From contig NC_052507.1 of assembly GCF_014356525.2 (NCBI RefSeq), positions 38,428,368 through 38,492,367 of the forward strand: a DNA stretch of 64,000 bases. Reading direction: 5' to 3'. Origin of the DNA: Nilaparvata lugens. Its lineage: Eukaryota > Arthropoda > Insecta > Hemiptera > Delphacidae. Of the stretch, positions 11,546 to 22,833 are shown piece after piece. Each line of letters opens with the position of its first letter. Within the stretch, counting starts at the first letter, position 1. The notes under the pieces are model-generated. The model did no database searches. It was not told the origin of the DNA and saw only the letters and a program-made list of their open reading frames with translations. Made by a program: the position numbers and the translations under genes.

Positions 11546-12017
11546 CATAAATGACATGACCAACCGGGCAGTTTCGATTATTAGTTGGCTCGCTGATAAT
11601 AAGAAGCGACCGCGGCTCGACCGACTACTAGTTTTGTATTTGCCCAATGTAAACACATCACTTCTCGGTGTTTATACGGAGAGCAAACATTTGGCAAATG
11701 TGTTTGATGAGCGAAGCAAGGCGGCTTCCTTAAAAACGGAACACTACGCGCTATGAATAATGTAGTTATGAGAAGATGGTTCCAGTCCTATTATCTCTGC
11801 TTCAAGACAAACTATTTCATATCTGTATATTCTAGAGCTTCCAGCACAATGCATGGAGATGTCAAAGCTACTGAACACGGCAGCATTTTCACGTTCAAAC
11901 TGTCAAATCTCCTATGAATAATAACTTGTAGAAGCGTTTATGTGATTGAATATCTGTGTTTTGATGTGGCCTTATGCACATTGTACATTCTGGTTGAGTA
12001 AAACTTAAAATTTTTCA

Positions 12018-12165
12018 TTTTCCTCCAATATAGTTACAATTTCTAAAAAGTTGGTAATCTGTTCTCCTCATTGATTCCCAAACCCCGAACATATTGACAA
12101 TAATCAGTTCTCGTTGATTTTCAAACTGCAAACTTATTGCATCAGGCGGATCATTGCAAGCCGAA
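12018..12165 (+). repeat. Local direct duplication, copy 1
   Basis: This segment (tcctccaatata.t.acaat..., then ...cagttctcgttga...caaactgcaaact.attgcat.aggcgg.tcattgcaag) recurs at 12772-12935. A third partial copy lies at 12719-12765. No coding potential is seen. It lies just upstream of the CpG-rich block. Confidence 0.65.
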
Positions 12166-12771
12166 TAAAGTGTCTTTTACATCAGAGTTATTATAAAGTG
12201 TATTGCCATGAAGAACAACATCAGTAGATAAAATTGATTGATTGAAGCCAAAAGACAGTATTTCCAATCAGCAGCTTTTTCATGATATGAGAACGTTTAA
12301 TTAAACATTATCCTGTTTGTAGTCCACCCACGCGTCAAACCCAATCTTCCAAACTAACTCCATTTAAATACACCCATTTGCTGCGAATTTCACTGAATTT
12401 GACAACGTTCCGACAATTTGATGGATTGGACGTTCCAATTTAATGGGAGATGGGACTATCTCTTGCGCGTCTTTCAACATTATCGTCGCAGGCCACTATA
12501 TTCATCTAATATACACAAGTGATATGAATACAAAGATGTGATAATATTTGTTTAATAATCCAATTGATTTTGGAGGAATTATTTCCTAATTCATAGATTG
12601 ATAGATAGGAGGGCAATATATTATAAATTTAAATCCCAACTACCTTACAAAATTCTTAACGTTTTTCACAGCTACAGTGCATCTCATGTCTACTCAATAA
12701 CGATCTCTCTAAATCCATAATCAGTTCTTCTCGTTGATTTGATGATTGCCAACCTGCAAACCTATTTCACT

Positions 12772-12935
12772 TTCTTCCAATATAATCACAATCTTTGAAA
12801 AGTGAGTCATCTGTTCTGTCATCCGAACATATTTTCCTTTTATCCAAGAGTCTCAATTTTTGGAAAGTTCTTTGATCAGTTCTCGTTGACTTCCAAACTG
12901 CAAACTGATTGCATGAGGCGGGTCATTGCAAGTAG
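12772..12935 (+). repeat. Local direct duplication, copy 2
   Basis: This is the second copy of the segment at 12018-12165, carrying a 30-bp insertion relative to copy 1. It ends immediately before the CpG-rich block at 12950, so it could contribute upstream regulatory sequence. The regulatory role is inference only. Confidence 0.6.
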
Positions 12936-12939
12936 AGTG

Positions 12940-13177
12940 CAGGTGCATAGAACACGTGTGCGGCCGCCAATCGAACAAAAAGCGCAGCGAACGTGTTGTC
13001 GGAGGCAGTGATTGTTTTGTCTGCGCGCTCCGATGAAATCCCGACCTCCGCGGCACAAAACAAACCGAGACAAACAAGACTCAAGAAGCAAGAGAAAGAC
13101 GCAAGTTTGCTACTGTTCTGAGACGCAAGTCTGTATACCTTCTGCTTCTGCTACTGTTCTGCTAGTTAGTGTTGATT
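12940..13177 (+). promoter_or_regulatory. CpG-rich block, possible promoter / 5' UTR
   Basis: This short stretch is conspicuously rich in CG dinucleotides and G+C compared with the AT-rich surroundings. Examples are GTGCGGCCGCC at 12958, GCGCAGCGAACG, CTGCGCGCTCCG and CTCCGCGG. In invertebrate DNA such a contrast often marks exonic or promoter sequence. It precedes a frame starting ATGATGCTGCC at 13178. Overlapping ORFs on both strands (12802-13284) show no recognisable domains, so I treat the block as non-coding. Confidence 0.3.
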
Positions 13178-13280
13178 ATGATGCTGCCAGCAGAGGCGTG
13201 GGAAATGCAGCCGTACAACAATGTCAACAGCTACAACAAATTGCAACAAAGTCAGACGACGCGCTCGACTTGGAAAACGC
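13178..13280 (+). CDS. Candidate first coding exon of the Pax1/9 gene (speculative)
   Basis: Two adjacent ATG codons open a frame reading MMLPAEAWEMQPYNNVNSYN, a composition plausible for a transcription-factor N-terminus. A possible donor GT at 13281 would leave one base over. That is exactly the phase the paired-domain exon at 20776 needs, since it starts with two bases of a split codon. Against this, the donor context (CGC|GTGACA) is weak, phase agreement has a one-in-three chance, and the intron would be 7.5 kb. The real first exon could equally lie elsewhere or outside the window. Confidence 0.25.
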
Positions 13281-13299
13281 GTGACATACTTTGCGACTA

Positions 13300-14528
13300 C
13301 GACGTCGATATGGCAAACAAGAGCAAGCATTGATAAAGGATTGGAGGAGAAAGGTCGATGAGGGGTGGAACACATACTGCCGAAGTAAGAGGAGAGGAGG
13401 TAGTGGAAGTAAAACCGTGGAAGAAAAAGAGAAGGAATGGGTGCAGCATTAGGTAATTTGAGAGATGTGGTTGACGACGAGACATTCTTGTGGATACAAG
13501 AGGTGCAGTGCAGAGTCGATCGCCTCATTGGTTTGCAATCTTTCAACAAACGTTCAACTGCATCTGCAGTCTGCTCCAGTATTTCAAATTTAACTGCACC
13601 GCAAAATCCAACACTGCCACTTAACACGTCCTCAACTTTCAAGTTCGTTAAGATTAGTCCGATCCTTAAATATTGGTCGATCTCGGAACTCCTCCACTCC
13701 CACCTCCCAACTGTTTCCGAACGATTTTTACGATTCTGTCAACATTTTTACTCCCGTTTCAAGGTTGTCTGATGTCAACGTGCCTTTCGTCCGATCGAAA
13801 TGAGACCGAATTAAGGCAGCTCCCAGGCAGCATTGTTGAAGTTCACTCTTGTTCAAGTTTCATGTGGAAGAGAATAATTTGAAATATGTTAATAATGTGC
13901 ATGTAAATATGTTGGACTACCTAATTATTATTCCATAATATAGAACTACAGACTACAGTAAATCATATACTAAACGATACGTGTACCTTTTTAAAATGTG
14001 ATTTTATCCGTATTCAATTTTAAAAATACAGTCCTCTTCTCCTATGGTATTGTACCAGAGGAATTATATTATTATATAATTATTACAAAAAGTCCATTCA
14101 CGCATGTGTTCATGCTTTTAACTGCTCTGGAGAGAAGTATATTTTCTAGAGTGTAACTTAATTAACTTTCTCTTCGAGACGAATTTGATCTATTCCAATA
14201 CACTGGCTTTTGAAATAAGAATTGTTTATGTTATTATAATTCAAAATGAAGAAAAATTGTTTGTTTATCTTTGACAAATCTTCATGGAACAAATTTTTTA
14301 TTCTATGAAACTGTGGCAATAAACAATCAGATTAAAATTGAAGATAAATATACCTATTCATTATTCCAGGGCAAATAATATGGTTCAGACCTCCAAACTT
14401 GTCGTATGATATTCCATAAACTACTCATAATCAAGCAAATATCCAAGTCATGAAGTTGAGCTAAACATCCATCATATTATGATGGGTTCTGGTAATGATG
14501 CTTTATTAAAATGAAAAATATTGTTTAA
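13300..14528. other. No recognisable feature
   Basis: This is AT-rich sequence. Small overlapping ORFs on both strands (13297-13882) have no recognisable domain and no supporting splice structure. I see no repeats strong enough to name. Confidence 0.5.
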
Positions 14529-14746
14529 CTAGCCGTCAGGCTCGCTTCGCTCGCCATATCCGTCTAGCCAGGGGGCTCCGCCCCCTGGACCCCCGACTGG
14601 ATCGTCCAAGAATGAGATCAGCAGGCTCGCTTCGCTCGCCTGCATTTTTTCATTTTTATCATATTATATTAGGACAATCTAGTCGGGGTTCCAGACTAAA
14701 CGTCTGGCTAAACAGATATGGCGAGCGAAGCGAGCCTGACGGCTAG
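14529..14746. mobile_element. GC-rich hairpin MITE (CTAGCCGTCAGGCTCGC ends)
   Basis: The ends are near-perfect inverted repeats: CTAGCCGTCAGGCTCGCTTC at the left, with its complement closing at 14746. TAA lies on both sides, consistent with a 3-bp target duplication of the kind made by PIF/Harbinger-type transposases. The body contains CCCCCTGG and a second internal GGCTCGCTTCGCTCGCC. Partial relatives occur at 41395-41480 and 42955-43035. Confidence 0.75.
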
Positions 14747-15039
14747 TAATATAATATTCCCAGGATTGAAGTAGCAGTGCCCAATCAATTTTTCCGCGAT
14801 AAATGCATTTAAATCTTCAACTTGGTGCCAACCTAACAAAATCAACTCAACTTAATGCCAACCTGACAAAATTATTAATTTAGTTGCCAGTTAACAACTG
14901 TTTCGAAGAGGTACTCTATCTAGATTATAGTTCTATAGTAACATATGATATGGAAATTTCAATTCTAATTAAGAGATTGGGAGAAGAAGAATATACATGC
15001 TAAAAGACGAACTTTAAACCCTTAAAAACAACCCTTAGA

Positions 15040-15215
15040 GTTGAAATATTGCCAAAAGATTTCTTAGTGCGCCTCTAAAGGGCCAACTCAACATACCTGC
15101 CAAATTTGAACATTTTTGGTCCGGTAGATTTTTAGTTATGCGAGTGAGTGAGTGAGTCAGTCAGTCAGTCAGTGAGTGAGTGCCATTTCGCTTTTATATA
15201 TATATATAGATCAGA
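15040..15215 (+). repeat. Transposon tail with (GTGA)n/(TCAG)n and (TA)n runs
   Basis: A stretch with cctgccaaatttgaac leads into gcgagtgagtgagtgagtcagtcagtcagtc (in two short-unit runs) at 15137-15180, then a (TA)n run and agatcag. Similar caaattt(c/g)a...ccgtt phrases occur in several repeats of this window (for example 8190 and 40913). This is probably the 3' end of a non-autonomous element whose class I cannot fix. Positions 15216-16754 show nothing else recognisable. Confidence 0.45.
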
Positions 15216-16754
15216 TGCAGATGTAGAATGATTAAGTTGCACAGTTTTAAAATCAAATGCAACCATTCTATAGTGAGGTCCACGTTATAATGGCAGTGCT
15301 TGATTAGCAATGGTATTGATATCCTTGTCTATCATTCAACAAAATGGATAGCGCTATCTCTTTCTCGCTTTGCTCTGTTGCCAGATCGACTTATAACAAT
15401 GTAGAATTATTAATTAATTTACAAAATATTTCATCTCAATTATCACATTTCATTGTGAAATTATTGAAAAATATAATTTCTTTCTTAATAAAATATAATT
15501 GATTATTTTAAAGGAGAATGAACAGTTAATATTACCGGTATCAGCTACCGTCTAAAGAAGGCATAGACAAGACAGAGGATCGGTAACGTTGTTCTACTAT
15601 CTTTCTCCACTGCCATGATAACGTGGACATCACCATAGTTTTACTGTTAACATTTTTATTTTAGTTATTTAGAAAATAAAAATAATTATCAAAATAATAC
15701 TTGGAATGGTTGAGGAATAAGTTAACAATTTGTGACTTGAGAGTTTATAAATACAACTAAATGAGCTGAGTTGAAAATTGAAGATATCTCAGTGATGAAT
15801 GGAAGCGATTTGGCATGTTGAATAGGCCTTGCTATTGAGGTTCACTTGATACGTTACCGTTTGTTAGGTTTTTGATAGCGTTATCATACGGTCTGACGAT
15901 TCAGATGTGTATCAGTGGTCATCTCTTCTTTGTCACTCACTACCCGATTGTCTTTTTCTAACACTCTCTTTCTCCTCCCCAACTATCTCTTTCCGTTCAT
16001 CTCACCAACCTTATCACTCCTAATTCATCAACATCACTAAGTTTTCTTCAATCTACTCCATCTCGCTTTGTGTTGTTCGTTGACAAGTGCGCTGTCTTTG
16101 TCTAGCCAAAACCAGTGTGCATCTATTTTTTCTCATTTTTTTAGTTTAGGAACGGCGAAAAGTGGCCAAGTTGGTAGATTGGTAGTGTTTATTTTGGGTT
16201 AAGCTGTCTTTGTGAATTATCGCCTTCACCTGCCTGATGATACCCCTCTTCCACCCTCTTAGAAGTGTCCCGAAAAAGTCCGAATGACATATTATGCACT
16301 CACACCGTTCGCCACAGTTCGCCTCACACACCTTTCTTCACATCAAACCGACAGAATCAATCTACGCTCACTTTCGGCTTTCTAACTCTCATTGTTGACC
16401 TATTAAATATATTTCACCACTTCATATTTATTTCATTCTCATCTATTCAATTTTCAATTCATTTCACTTGGCTATTGTTGCCCTATAGAATATTTCAGCT
16501 TGATCTATTCAAGACAGTACGATTATTTAAACAATAACTCAGATTCTGAACCTGGATTCTGTATAATTATCTTGAAGCTGTGGATGACCAGAACTATGAA
16601 ATAATAGTTCGAAGGCAGTAGAGAAATAGACGAAAGATTATGGAAATTGATTTTCATAACTTCATGGAAGAATGTAGTTCACAAAAACTTCATAACATCC
16701 ACCCGTAGAACCACTTGGAGCTTCAGAATTTCAGAATTGCAGCGATAAGAGTTA

Positions 16755-16919
16755 AGCCCCGCACACACATCGATTTTTGTTCGTATGATATTTTTGCCGT
16801 CCTTATGAATTCTATCAGATTGAACGGAACTAGGCAAACATCTTTTGTTTTCAAATAATCTGTTTAATCTGATAGAATATTCATAAGGACGGCAAAAATC
16901 GATGTGTGTGTGCGGGGCT
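16755..16919. mobile_element. 165-bp hairpin MITE (AGCCCCGCACACACATCG ends)
   Basis: The two halves are inverted copies, starting AGCCCCGCACACACATCG and closing with its complement. TTA flanks both ends exactly, a plausible 3-bp target duplication. The interior (ctatcagattgaacggaact) closely resembles that of the MITEs at 24819 and 40109, although their outer ends differ. Confidence 0.75.
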
Positions 16920-16922
16920 TTA

Positions 16923-19900
16923 GAAGGCCAAAAGTGAGCGTGAATTGAAATCTATCAACAATCAAAAAGTGTTTTGATAAGCAAAACTTGACGCACTAGT
17001 GCGTTAAATGATGAAATGTTTTCGGATTCAGTAAAAGATAGAAATGGAAAGATCAATTGTACATTCATTTCAAAATACAAAAATACGGCCACTTTCTCAC
17101 GCGGAAACACGCATTTTTGCAGGTGCCATTCTTGATTTCTACAGTGCTAACCAGATGTTTGCTAGTGCAAAAAACACTATCAATTTGTTCTAGATAGGTT
17201 GGCGTGGGTTTAATTGTGTTTTTTCTCGTTATTTTCTGCATCAACCAGCACGTCTGATGGTCTGACAGTCCATTTAACATAGAATGAGGTTGAATATCGT
17301 TAATCAACTGTTATATAGTGTTATGGTGTGATATATAAACTACGTTGTGTTAAAAATGGAAATTTGTTTTCATTGGCTGTTGAGTTGCTAGACTACTTTT
17401 TTTCAGAGGACAATGACCACAGGTGCCCCTATATAACACCCCGTCACCCTCCCCCATCACCCTAAGGTGATTAAGAACAAAACCAATTCCAGCCCAACAA
17501 GAGGATTTTTATATGGGAATAAATAGTATACTACAATTCTACCACTCTTTTATTGTATGTTATTATACTCAAACTATGGACACAATCAGCAAAAAATTAA
17601 AACAGTCAAGTAATATGACAAGTAGTATTGTATATAGATAATCACAACTATTTCAAATCTATGCGCTTTTAGTATTTTAATGAAATATATTGGTCATTAC
17701 ATGGTTATTAAAATAATTTGAGTAGAACATCTTGGCCAATTCAAGTGAATAGAGACAGTCACGCATACTTGGAAGAGAGAGAAATGAGTGGATTTAGTGG
17801 ACGATTTGCAAGGGAAGATGAAAGATTTTAGAAGAAAAAGACAGGAAAAATAGAATAGGAGAGTGGAAGTGAGAGAAATGATAATAGTGTGGAAAAGTGA
17901 GATAGAAATGTAAAATTGGAGAAGGAAAGACGACTCGAATGAGTTGATGAAGGGAAGACTAGACTGAAGCTGAAGCGATGGCATGTGCGAGTGCGAGATG
18001 CCAAGTAGTCCGAGATTGTGCTGCTAGTGTAATTGTATCAGTCTATTAGTGTATTGGTGTGTAGGTGTTTTAGTGTCAACAAGGCTTTCAAGCATAGCTT
18101 GGCGTGTAATTCGGCCAATTTTTGACAATTATTATACATCCTTCATTATCGTGAAACATAACTAGAAACTAGTTACTGTAACTGCTGTGGTTAATGGGTT
18201 AACTCAGTGGCTCCTGCACCAGTTCAGATGTAATCTATCAGAATAATTATTTCCCATTTTGTCAAGAATACATGCATATTTTTTATTGAATTAGAAAATG
18301 AATAATTAACTTATTAAAAAACCTTTATCAGCTCAATGGATAATGACATTTTGACTCACGATCTTCGTTCCAGAGGCAAGCAAGCTATAACAAGGCTATG
18401 AAGCCCATGAGCTTAGATTACGTTTTAGTTTTTCAAAAGCTGGTATTTTCAATTTCAATGGAAAATTTCAAATGACAGGCTGGAGACTTCTAATGATCAA
18501 TTTTGGAGAACAAAAAAGAACACATAAAATCAAAGCTCCGATATGGTACAGTTAGATAAAAGAGGGATCTATCCAGAATTTGTTATAAGCACATCTCAAA
18601 TAATCATCCATGTTTCCTTGGAATTGTAAGCACAAATTTGCAATAGAAAAATCAGTGGAATAAGCATAAGTTTTCTCTCTTCTTAATGCACACTTGTACA
18701 CAGATACCCACATAATAATTATGTGGATGATATTTATTACTTAATTAATTGATGATAATTATTATCATGAAAAATACAGCACGTTTGTCGCTTCAAAAGT
18801 TACTTATAGCCAACCAGTAGCTTAGTTACTAAGTTACTTTATGCTAACTTCTCACGAAGCCTGGTTTCTTCGTGACACAATTGACTAATGTGTTAAGTAT
18901 TTTATAACTAATGTTTGTCAAAAACCAACTTATAACTTTTGTCGGTCGCGGTCGGTCTCGCGGACATTATAGTTTCTTTAACAGTCGTGATTAGCTTTTC
19001 GATAATTAAAACCAGATGCCAGTGGAGTGTGACTGTGGGTTGGTGATCAATGAATGCCACTAAAATTTATAGTCTCATCATTTTTCAACAGTCGTCTGCT
19101 GGTTTGAAGCTCTTCTTCAAGAGGAGCTTTCGTTTTATCTCGAACCTCGAACACCATTTTAATTTAAATTTTTAAAACCATGAAATCTTTAAAGCATTTT
19201 CCAGAAAATTTGAAATGTAACCAATGGAAGATAGATGGATATGGAAAGGATACCTCCCAAACTACAATACTTGAAATTGAAATCCATTTTTCCAAAAAAA
19301 TATATTGATTACAATATATAGATGAAAATAATGGAAAAATATTGTTTTTACAGCCCCTGAGTTTATACAGTGTGAGGTCGTTCATGTTCCATATTCATTT
19401 TTTAATCTCTTGATCAGTATGGTTACAATGTCGAACAAATATTTTTTTTAACAAAAATAAAACAGCAGAGCTCTGCATGAATACAAACGTAAATATACTA
19501 TTAGTTCATTTCTGAAGTATTACCATGATGTGATAAGTTAATACTAAAAAAGAATTCTTTTAAAAAGTTTATAAAAAATTTCAACCTCTAGTTATAGGAA
19601 AGTAATGATCAATGGACACCAATAATATGATATGCTAAGGTTAATTAGACATGCTGTCATTTTGCAATAATAGTTGACATTTTGAATCAATCCAAACTCG
19701 GGGTCTTCGTGGCATAATTGAAGTCTGAACTTATACTTATTTGATCCCGTGGGAAGGAGGAGGACATTATGATATCTTGATATGAGAGAATGATGAATAA
19801 AGAGTTGAAAATTTCAATTTGATTTTCATTTTGAGAGTAAATAGGTGGATTTGGCAACAAGAGCTTCTTAATTTTTTGTTTCCATAGCCAAACTTGAACA

Positions 19901-20388
19901 AGTCTGATTTTGATTTGACGAAGTACTGAGATGACTGGACTGGAAAGAGAAATGAGTAAGGGACCTTTGCTTTCTCGTTGTTCAAACTGGAGCTAGACGA
20001 TCATTTTCTACGGCCATATACGTTTGATTATTAGCGTGAAACGGTTTGCCCGGTTCTGTTGATGAACTTCAGCTCGTAAATCTTGGATTTCGCCGGTTAA
20101 CGACACAATTTATTGAATCTGCTTGTGGCACTTTGCGGTTGGTTCTGTTGGTATGAGACCAGAGGCGATTGTCTTGGAATATTAATAAAATAAATAAATT
20201 TTGCCGTAGTATGTTTAGAAAGAGTGAATGTTCGCGGAAGTAGTATCCTTTCTTTTGATGATAGGTATCATTTTGTCAGATCTGAGTTTAGTTCAGTTAC
20301 ATTAGTCACATCTTAGTTAGACTTAGTCCCAAAATTTAGTTGTGGTAGACACGATATTACAAATCAGCTCCACTCCGTTAACAAAGCA
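16923..20388. other. Long non-coding stretch, no gene recognised
   Basis: Several small ORFs occur but none resembles a known domain. Positions 17700-17960 are purine-rich on the plus strand. A short perfect hairpin with stem CCACATAA lies near 18709. I see no exon of the downstream Pax gene here. Confidence 0.5.
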
Positions 20389-20508
20389 CACATCCTGTGA
20401 GCTTTGTTCATGAGCTCACATCCTGTGAGTTTTGTTCATGAGCTCATATCCTGTGAGCTTTGTTCATGAGCTCATATCATGTGAGCTTTGTTCATGAGCT
20501 CATATCCT
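20389..20508 (+). repeat. 28-bp minisatellite, about 4.3 copies
   Basis: Units of exactly 28 bp start at 20389, 20417, 20445, 20473 and 20501, with the core tcctgtgagctttgttcatg. They differ at a few positions, and the last is truncated. The array lies about 270 bp upstream of the paired-domain exon. It has no spacers, so it is not a CRISPR array. Confidence 0.85.
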
Positions 20509-20775
20509 AAGCGACCTCTCAATTTATTGTAAATTTAATTGTCTTTAATTTTGTAAAGAATTCCTTTTTTCAAAAAAACTGAGGTTTTCAAAATAAAATG
20601 GAAAAATTGACTATCTTGGGAACGTTGGAGCTCGCCATGTGAAGGATCATTTTAAAAAGTATAAGCAAGATAGTTCCCAGTTGAGGCTAACCGCTTCTCA
20701 TTCAATAGATGTTGACAGTGATAGCAACTGAGACTGTGCCAATTTCGTTGTAATAATGTAGTTTTATTTGTGCAG

Positions 20776-21068
20776 GTTCAGATGGCGTGCAGGGGCCTTC
20801 GTCAGCTGCAGCAGCTGCAGCAGCCGCAGCGCAGTACGGCGAAGTGAATCAGCTGGGCGGTGTGTTCGTGAACGGACGGCCTCTGCCAAATGCAGTGCGC
20901 CTGCGCATCGTGGAGCTGGCCAAGCTGGGCATCAGGCCGTGCGACATATCGCGTCAGCTGCGCGTCAGCCACGGATGCGTGTCCAAGATACTTGCACGCT
21001 TCAACGAAACCGGATCCATACTCCCCGGCGCCATCGGGGGCAGTAAACCGCGTGTCACTACGCCAAAG
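20776..21068 (+). CDS. Poxm: Pax1/9-class paired-box gene: exon with N-terminal half of paired domain
   Basis: The exon follows a good acceptor (ttttatttgtgcag). After a Ser/Gly-rich lead and a nine-alanine run it encodes residues 1-78 of a paired domain, from [20 protein letters not shown] through [18 protein letters not shown] to PRVTTPK. This is the PAI subdomain that binds DNA through its helix-turn-helix. The close match to Pax1/Pax9 and the TTPK ending point to the insect Pox meso orthologue. In flies that gene is a nuclear transcription factor of ventral mesoderm. The first base of the opening codon comes from an upstream exon; no in-frame ATG exists here. The natural exon end is after AAG at 21068, where the intron begins GC rather than GT. 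The exon is much more GC-rich than its surroundings. Shadow ORFs in the other frames are not genes. Confidence 0.92.
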
Positions 21069-21339
21069 GCTCGTTATAAGTTATTGGTTAACTACTAAGT
21101 TATTGTTTAGTTGGTTATTTGTTAAATTATGGTTAGCTACAAAGGAATACTGCATATTTTGATTTGGTTTGATGTTTTACAGCTAGCCTTTTGGGGGAAA
21201 ATTCCTCCAGAGTCTCTGGGAAGCTTTTAAAAACAAACAAATAAAATTTGTTTGTGCATCACGAGACTGAAGTATGTTTAATATTCCTTCCTTAGAGAAA
21301 TTGTCAATGGTTCAACCTAATGGACAAAAAGTAGTTCTT

Positions 21340-21575
21340 CATTTCCTAAATGGATTAGACGCTGGCTTTATAATCCAAAGGCCTGGGTTGAAATCCCGAC
21401 CAGGGCCAAGATATTTTTCTCGGGCCACTCCCGTGTTTCGGATGGACACGTTAAACCGTCGGTCCCGGCTGCCTAAAAACAGTGTGAGGTCATGCGAGAG
21501 GCTCTAAAATTGATCAGATGGGACCTGAAAACTCTGACACCAGACCTGAGCCAACCAGGTCACTCAATATTATTA
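21340..21575 (+). mobile_element. tRNA-derived SINE
   Basis: The head resembles tRNA. An A-box-like TGGATTAGACG at 21351 and a B-box GGTTGAAATCC at 21386 are spaced about 35 bases apart, as in a Pol III internal promoter. The body contains ggacacgttaaaccgtcggtcccggc, a phrase (split: cacgttaaaccgtcgg / tcccggctgcc) typical of insect SINE tails. It ends in an ATT-rich tail near 21573. It lies in the sense direction inside the first paired-domain intron. Confidence 0.65.
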
Positions 21576-22069
21576 TTCCTTAAATGCATAAATAACTATT
21601 CTTTTCTCATCCATAAAACAGTATTATCATCCAGCAAATATAGTAAGAAAAATACTATAAGTACGGTATAAGTATTAATATAAGAATTCTTCTCATCAGT
21701 ATATCATCTTATTATTATTCGGCTATTACAAAATTTCACTGAAGATCGGTGAGAAATACAAACTGAATTCTCTCGCGATTCACGAATGCTACAGTTTTGA
21801 ATTTGAAGTTACCGATTGCAGCATTTGAATAGCTCTAAGAGTCATGTGCAATGGCATTGACATTTTGTTGTCAGATGCACCAGGAATCAGTTATCAGAAA
21901 TAACGTAGCAAGTAGGCACAATCATGAAATTGAAAATTGGATAAAGTTACTTCAAGGTAACTTCAGAACAACTTATCAGAGGGAAAGAAAACTTGATTAC
22001 GGTACCGATACATTTTGAATTGAAAATAATTTCATCCTCTTTTAACATTTATAACTTAAACAACTTTAA

Positions 22070-22140
22070 ACACTTATAACTTTTGACAGAATGGTCAGAT
22101 CTCCTTGTTCTACAGCTCATTCTTCTCAGCTCGTCAAGGC
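22070..22140 (+). repeat. Dispersed transposon fragment matching 10165-10230
   Basis: The phrases acttataacttttgacagaatg, agatctcc and tctacagctcattcttctcag are shared with the 10.2-kb region in the same orientation. The rest of the intron from 21576 to 22833 holds no recognisable gene. Confidence 0.55.
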
Positions 22141-22833
22141 GGTTCAAATGAAAAAATAAAAATTCATCTTTCAGAGCATTTTAGCCCATATTTAAATACA
22201 CAGAAAAATGCCCAATTTCTATATTCAAAGCTGTGTATCTAGGTAACCCGAAATGATAAAAAATGTTACTTGGTCTTGATTTCAAGAACAGGATCTCCTC
22301 TTTCATGTGAGGTGAATGAATTTTGTAAAAATATAATCGTGAAATAAGATACGTTTGTTTCAAAAAATCAAGAAATTTGTGATATTTTCCTCATTTTCAC
22401 AGTTTTTTTTATAATAAAAAGTCATGCAAGATGGGGTTAAGGCAACGTAGCTTATAGAGCATGTGATTCTCTTTCATTTGAGACTAATCGCAAGTTTCTA
22501 TCATGTATCTTACTCGTTTTAGAGACTCTTGAATAACAGAGAAATCGTAGAAAAATGAGAGAATGAAAATAATAATTTTTTCAATCGGTTGTAACTTTTG
22601 AACGGTATTAGAATCAGAAAAACGATTCATAGGAGCGAAAATAAGAGGAAATTCTCTACAACTTCGAATACTTATGGGATTTTTTATCTGAAGTATTTCA
22701 CAAGATACACCACTTTTAATATGCGAGAAATTAGTGATACGTAAATCATTTTCAGTCTCGCATATTCAAAGTGGCGTATCTTGAGGGCGTATTTGAGTTG
22801 GCGTATTTGAGGGAAACTTATAGAATAAATACG

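Noticed and set aside
11255..11756. Overlapping ORFs of 99 and 164 codons, rich in Ser, Phe and Pro
   Set aside because: They come from the polypyrimidine tract and have no domain, signal or splice support.
13012..13882. Cluster of ORFs on both strands downstream of the CpG-rich block
   Set aside because: Mutually overlapping, no domains, no consistent splice sites; only the 13178 frame was kept, as a weak candidate.
20389..20508. Regular repeats resembling a CRISPR array
   Set aside because: The units are contiguous with no unique spacers, and the context is eukaryotic.
20768..21162. Alternative ORFs of 92 and 90 codons over the first paired-domain exon, including one starting at an ATG at 20782
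   Set aside because: These frames do not encode the paired domain; they are by-products of high G+C.
21340..21575. A functional tRNA gene
   Set aside because: Only the A and B box-like head is present; no cloverleaf with a plausible anticodon arm can be formed, so a SINE is the better call.
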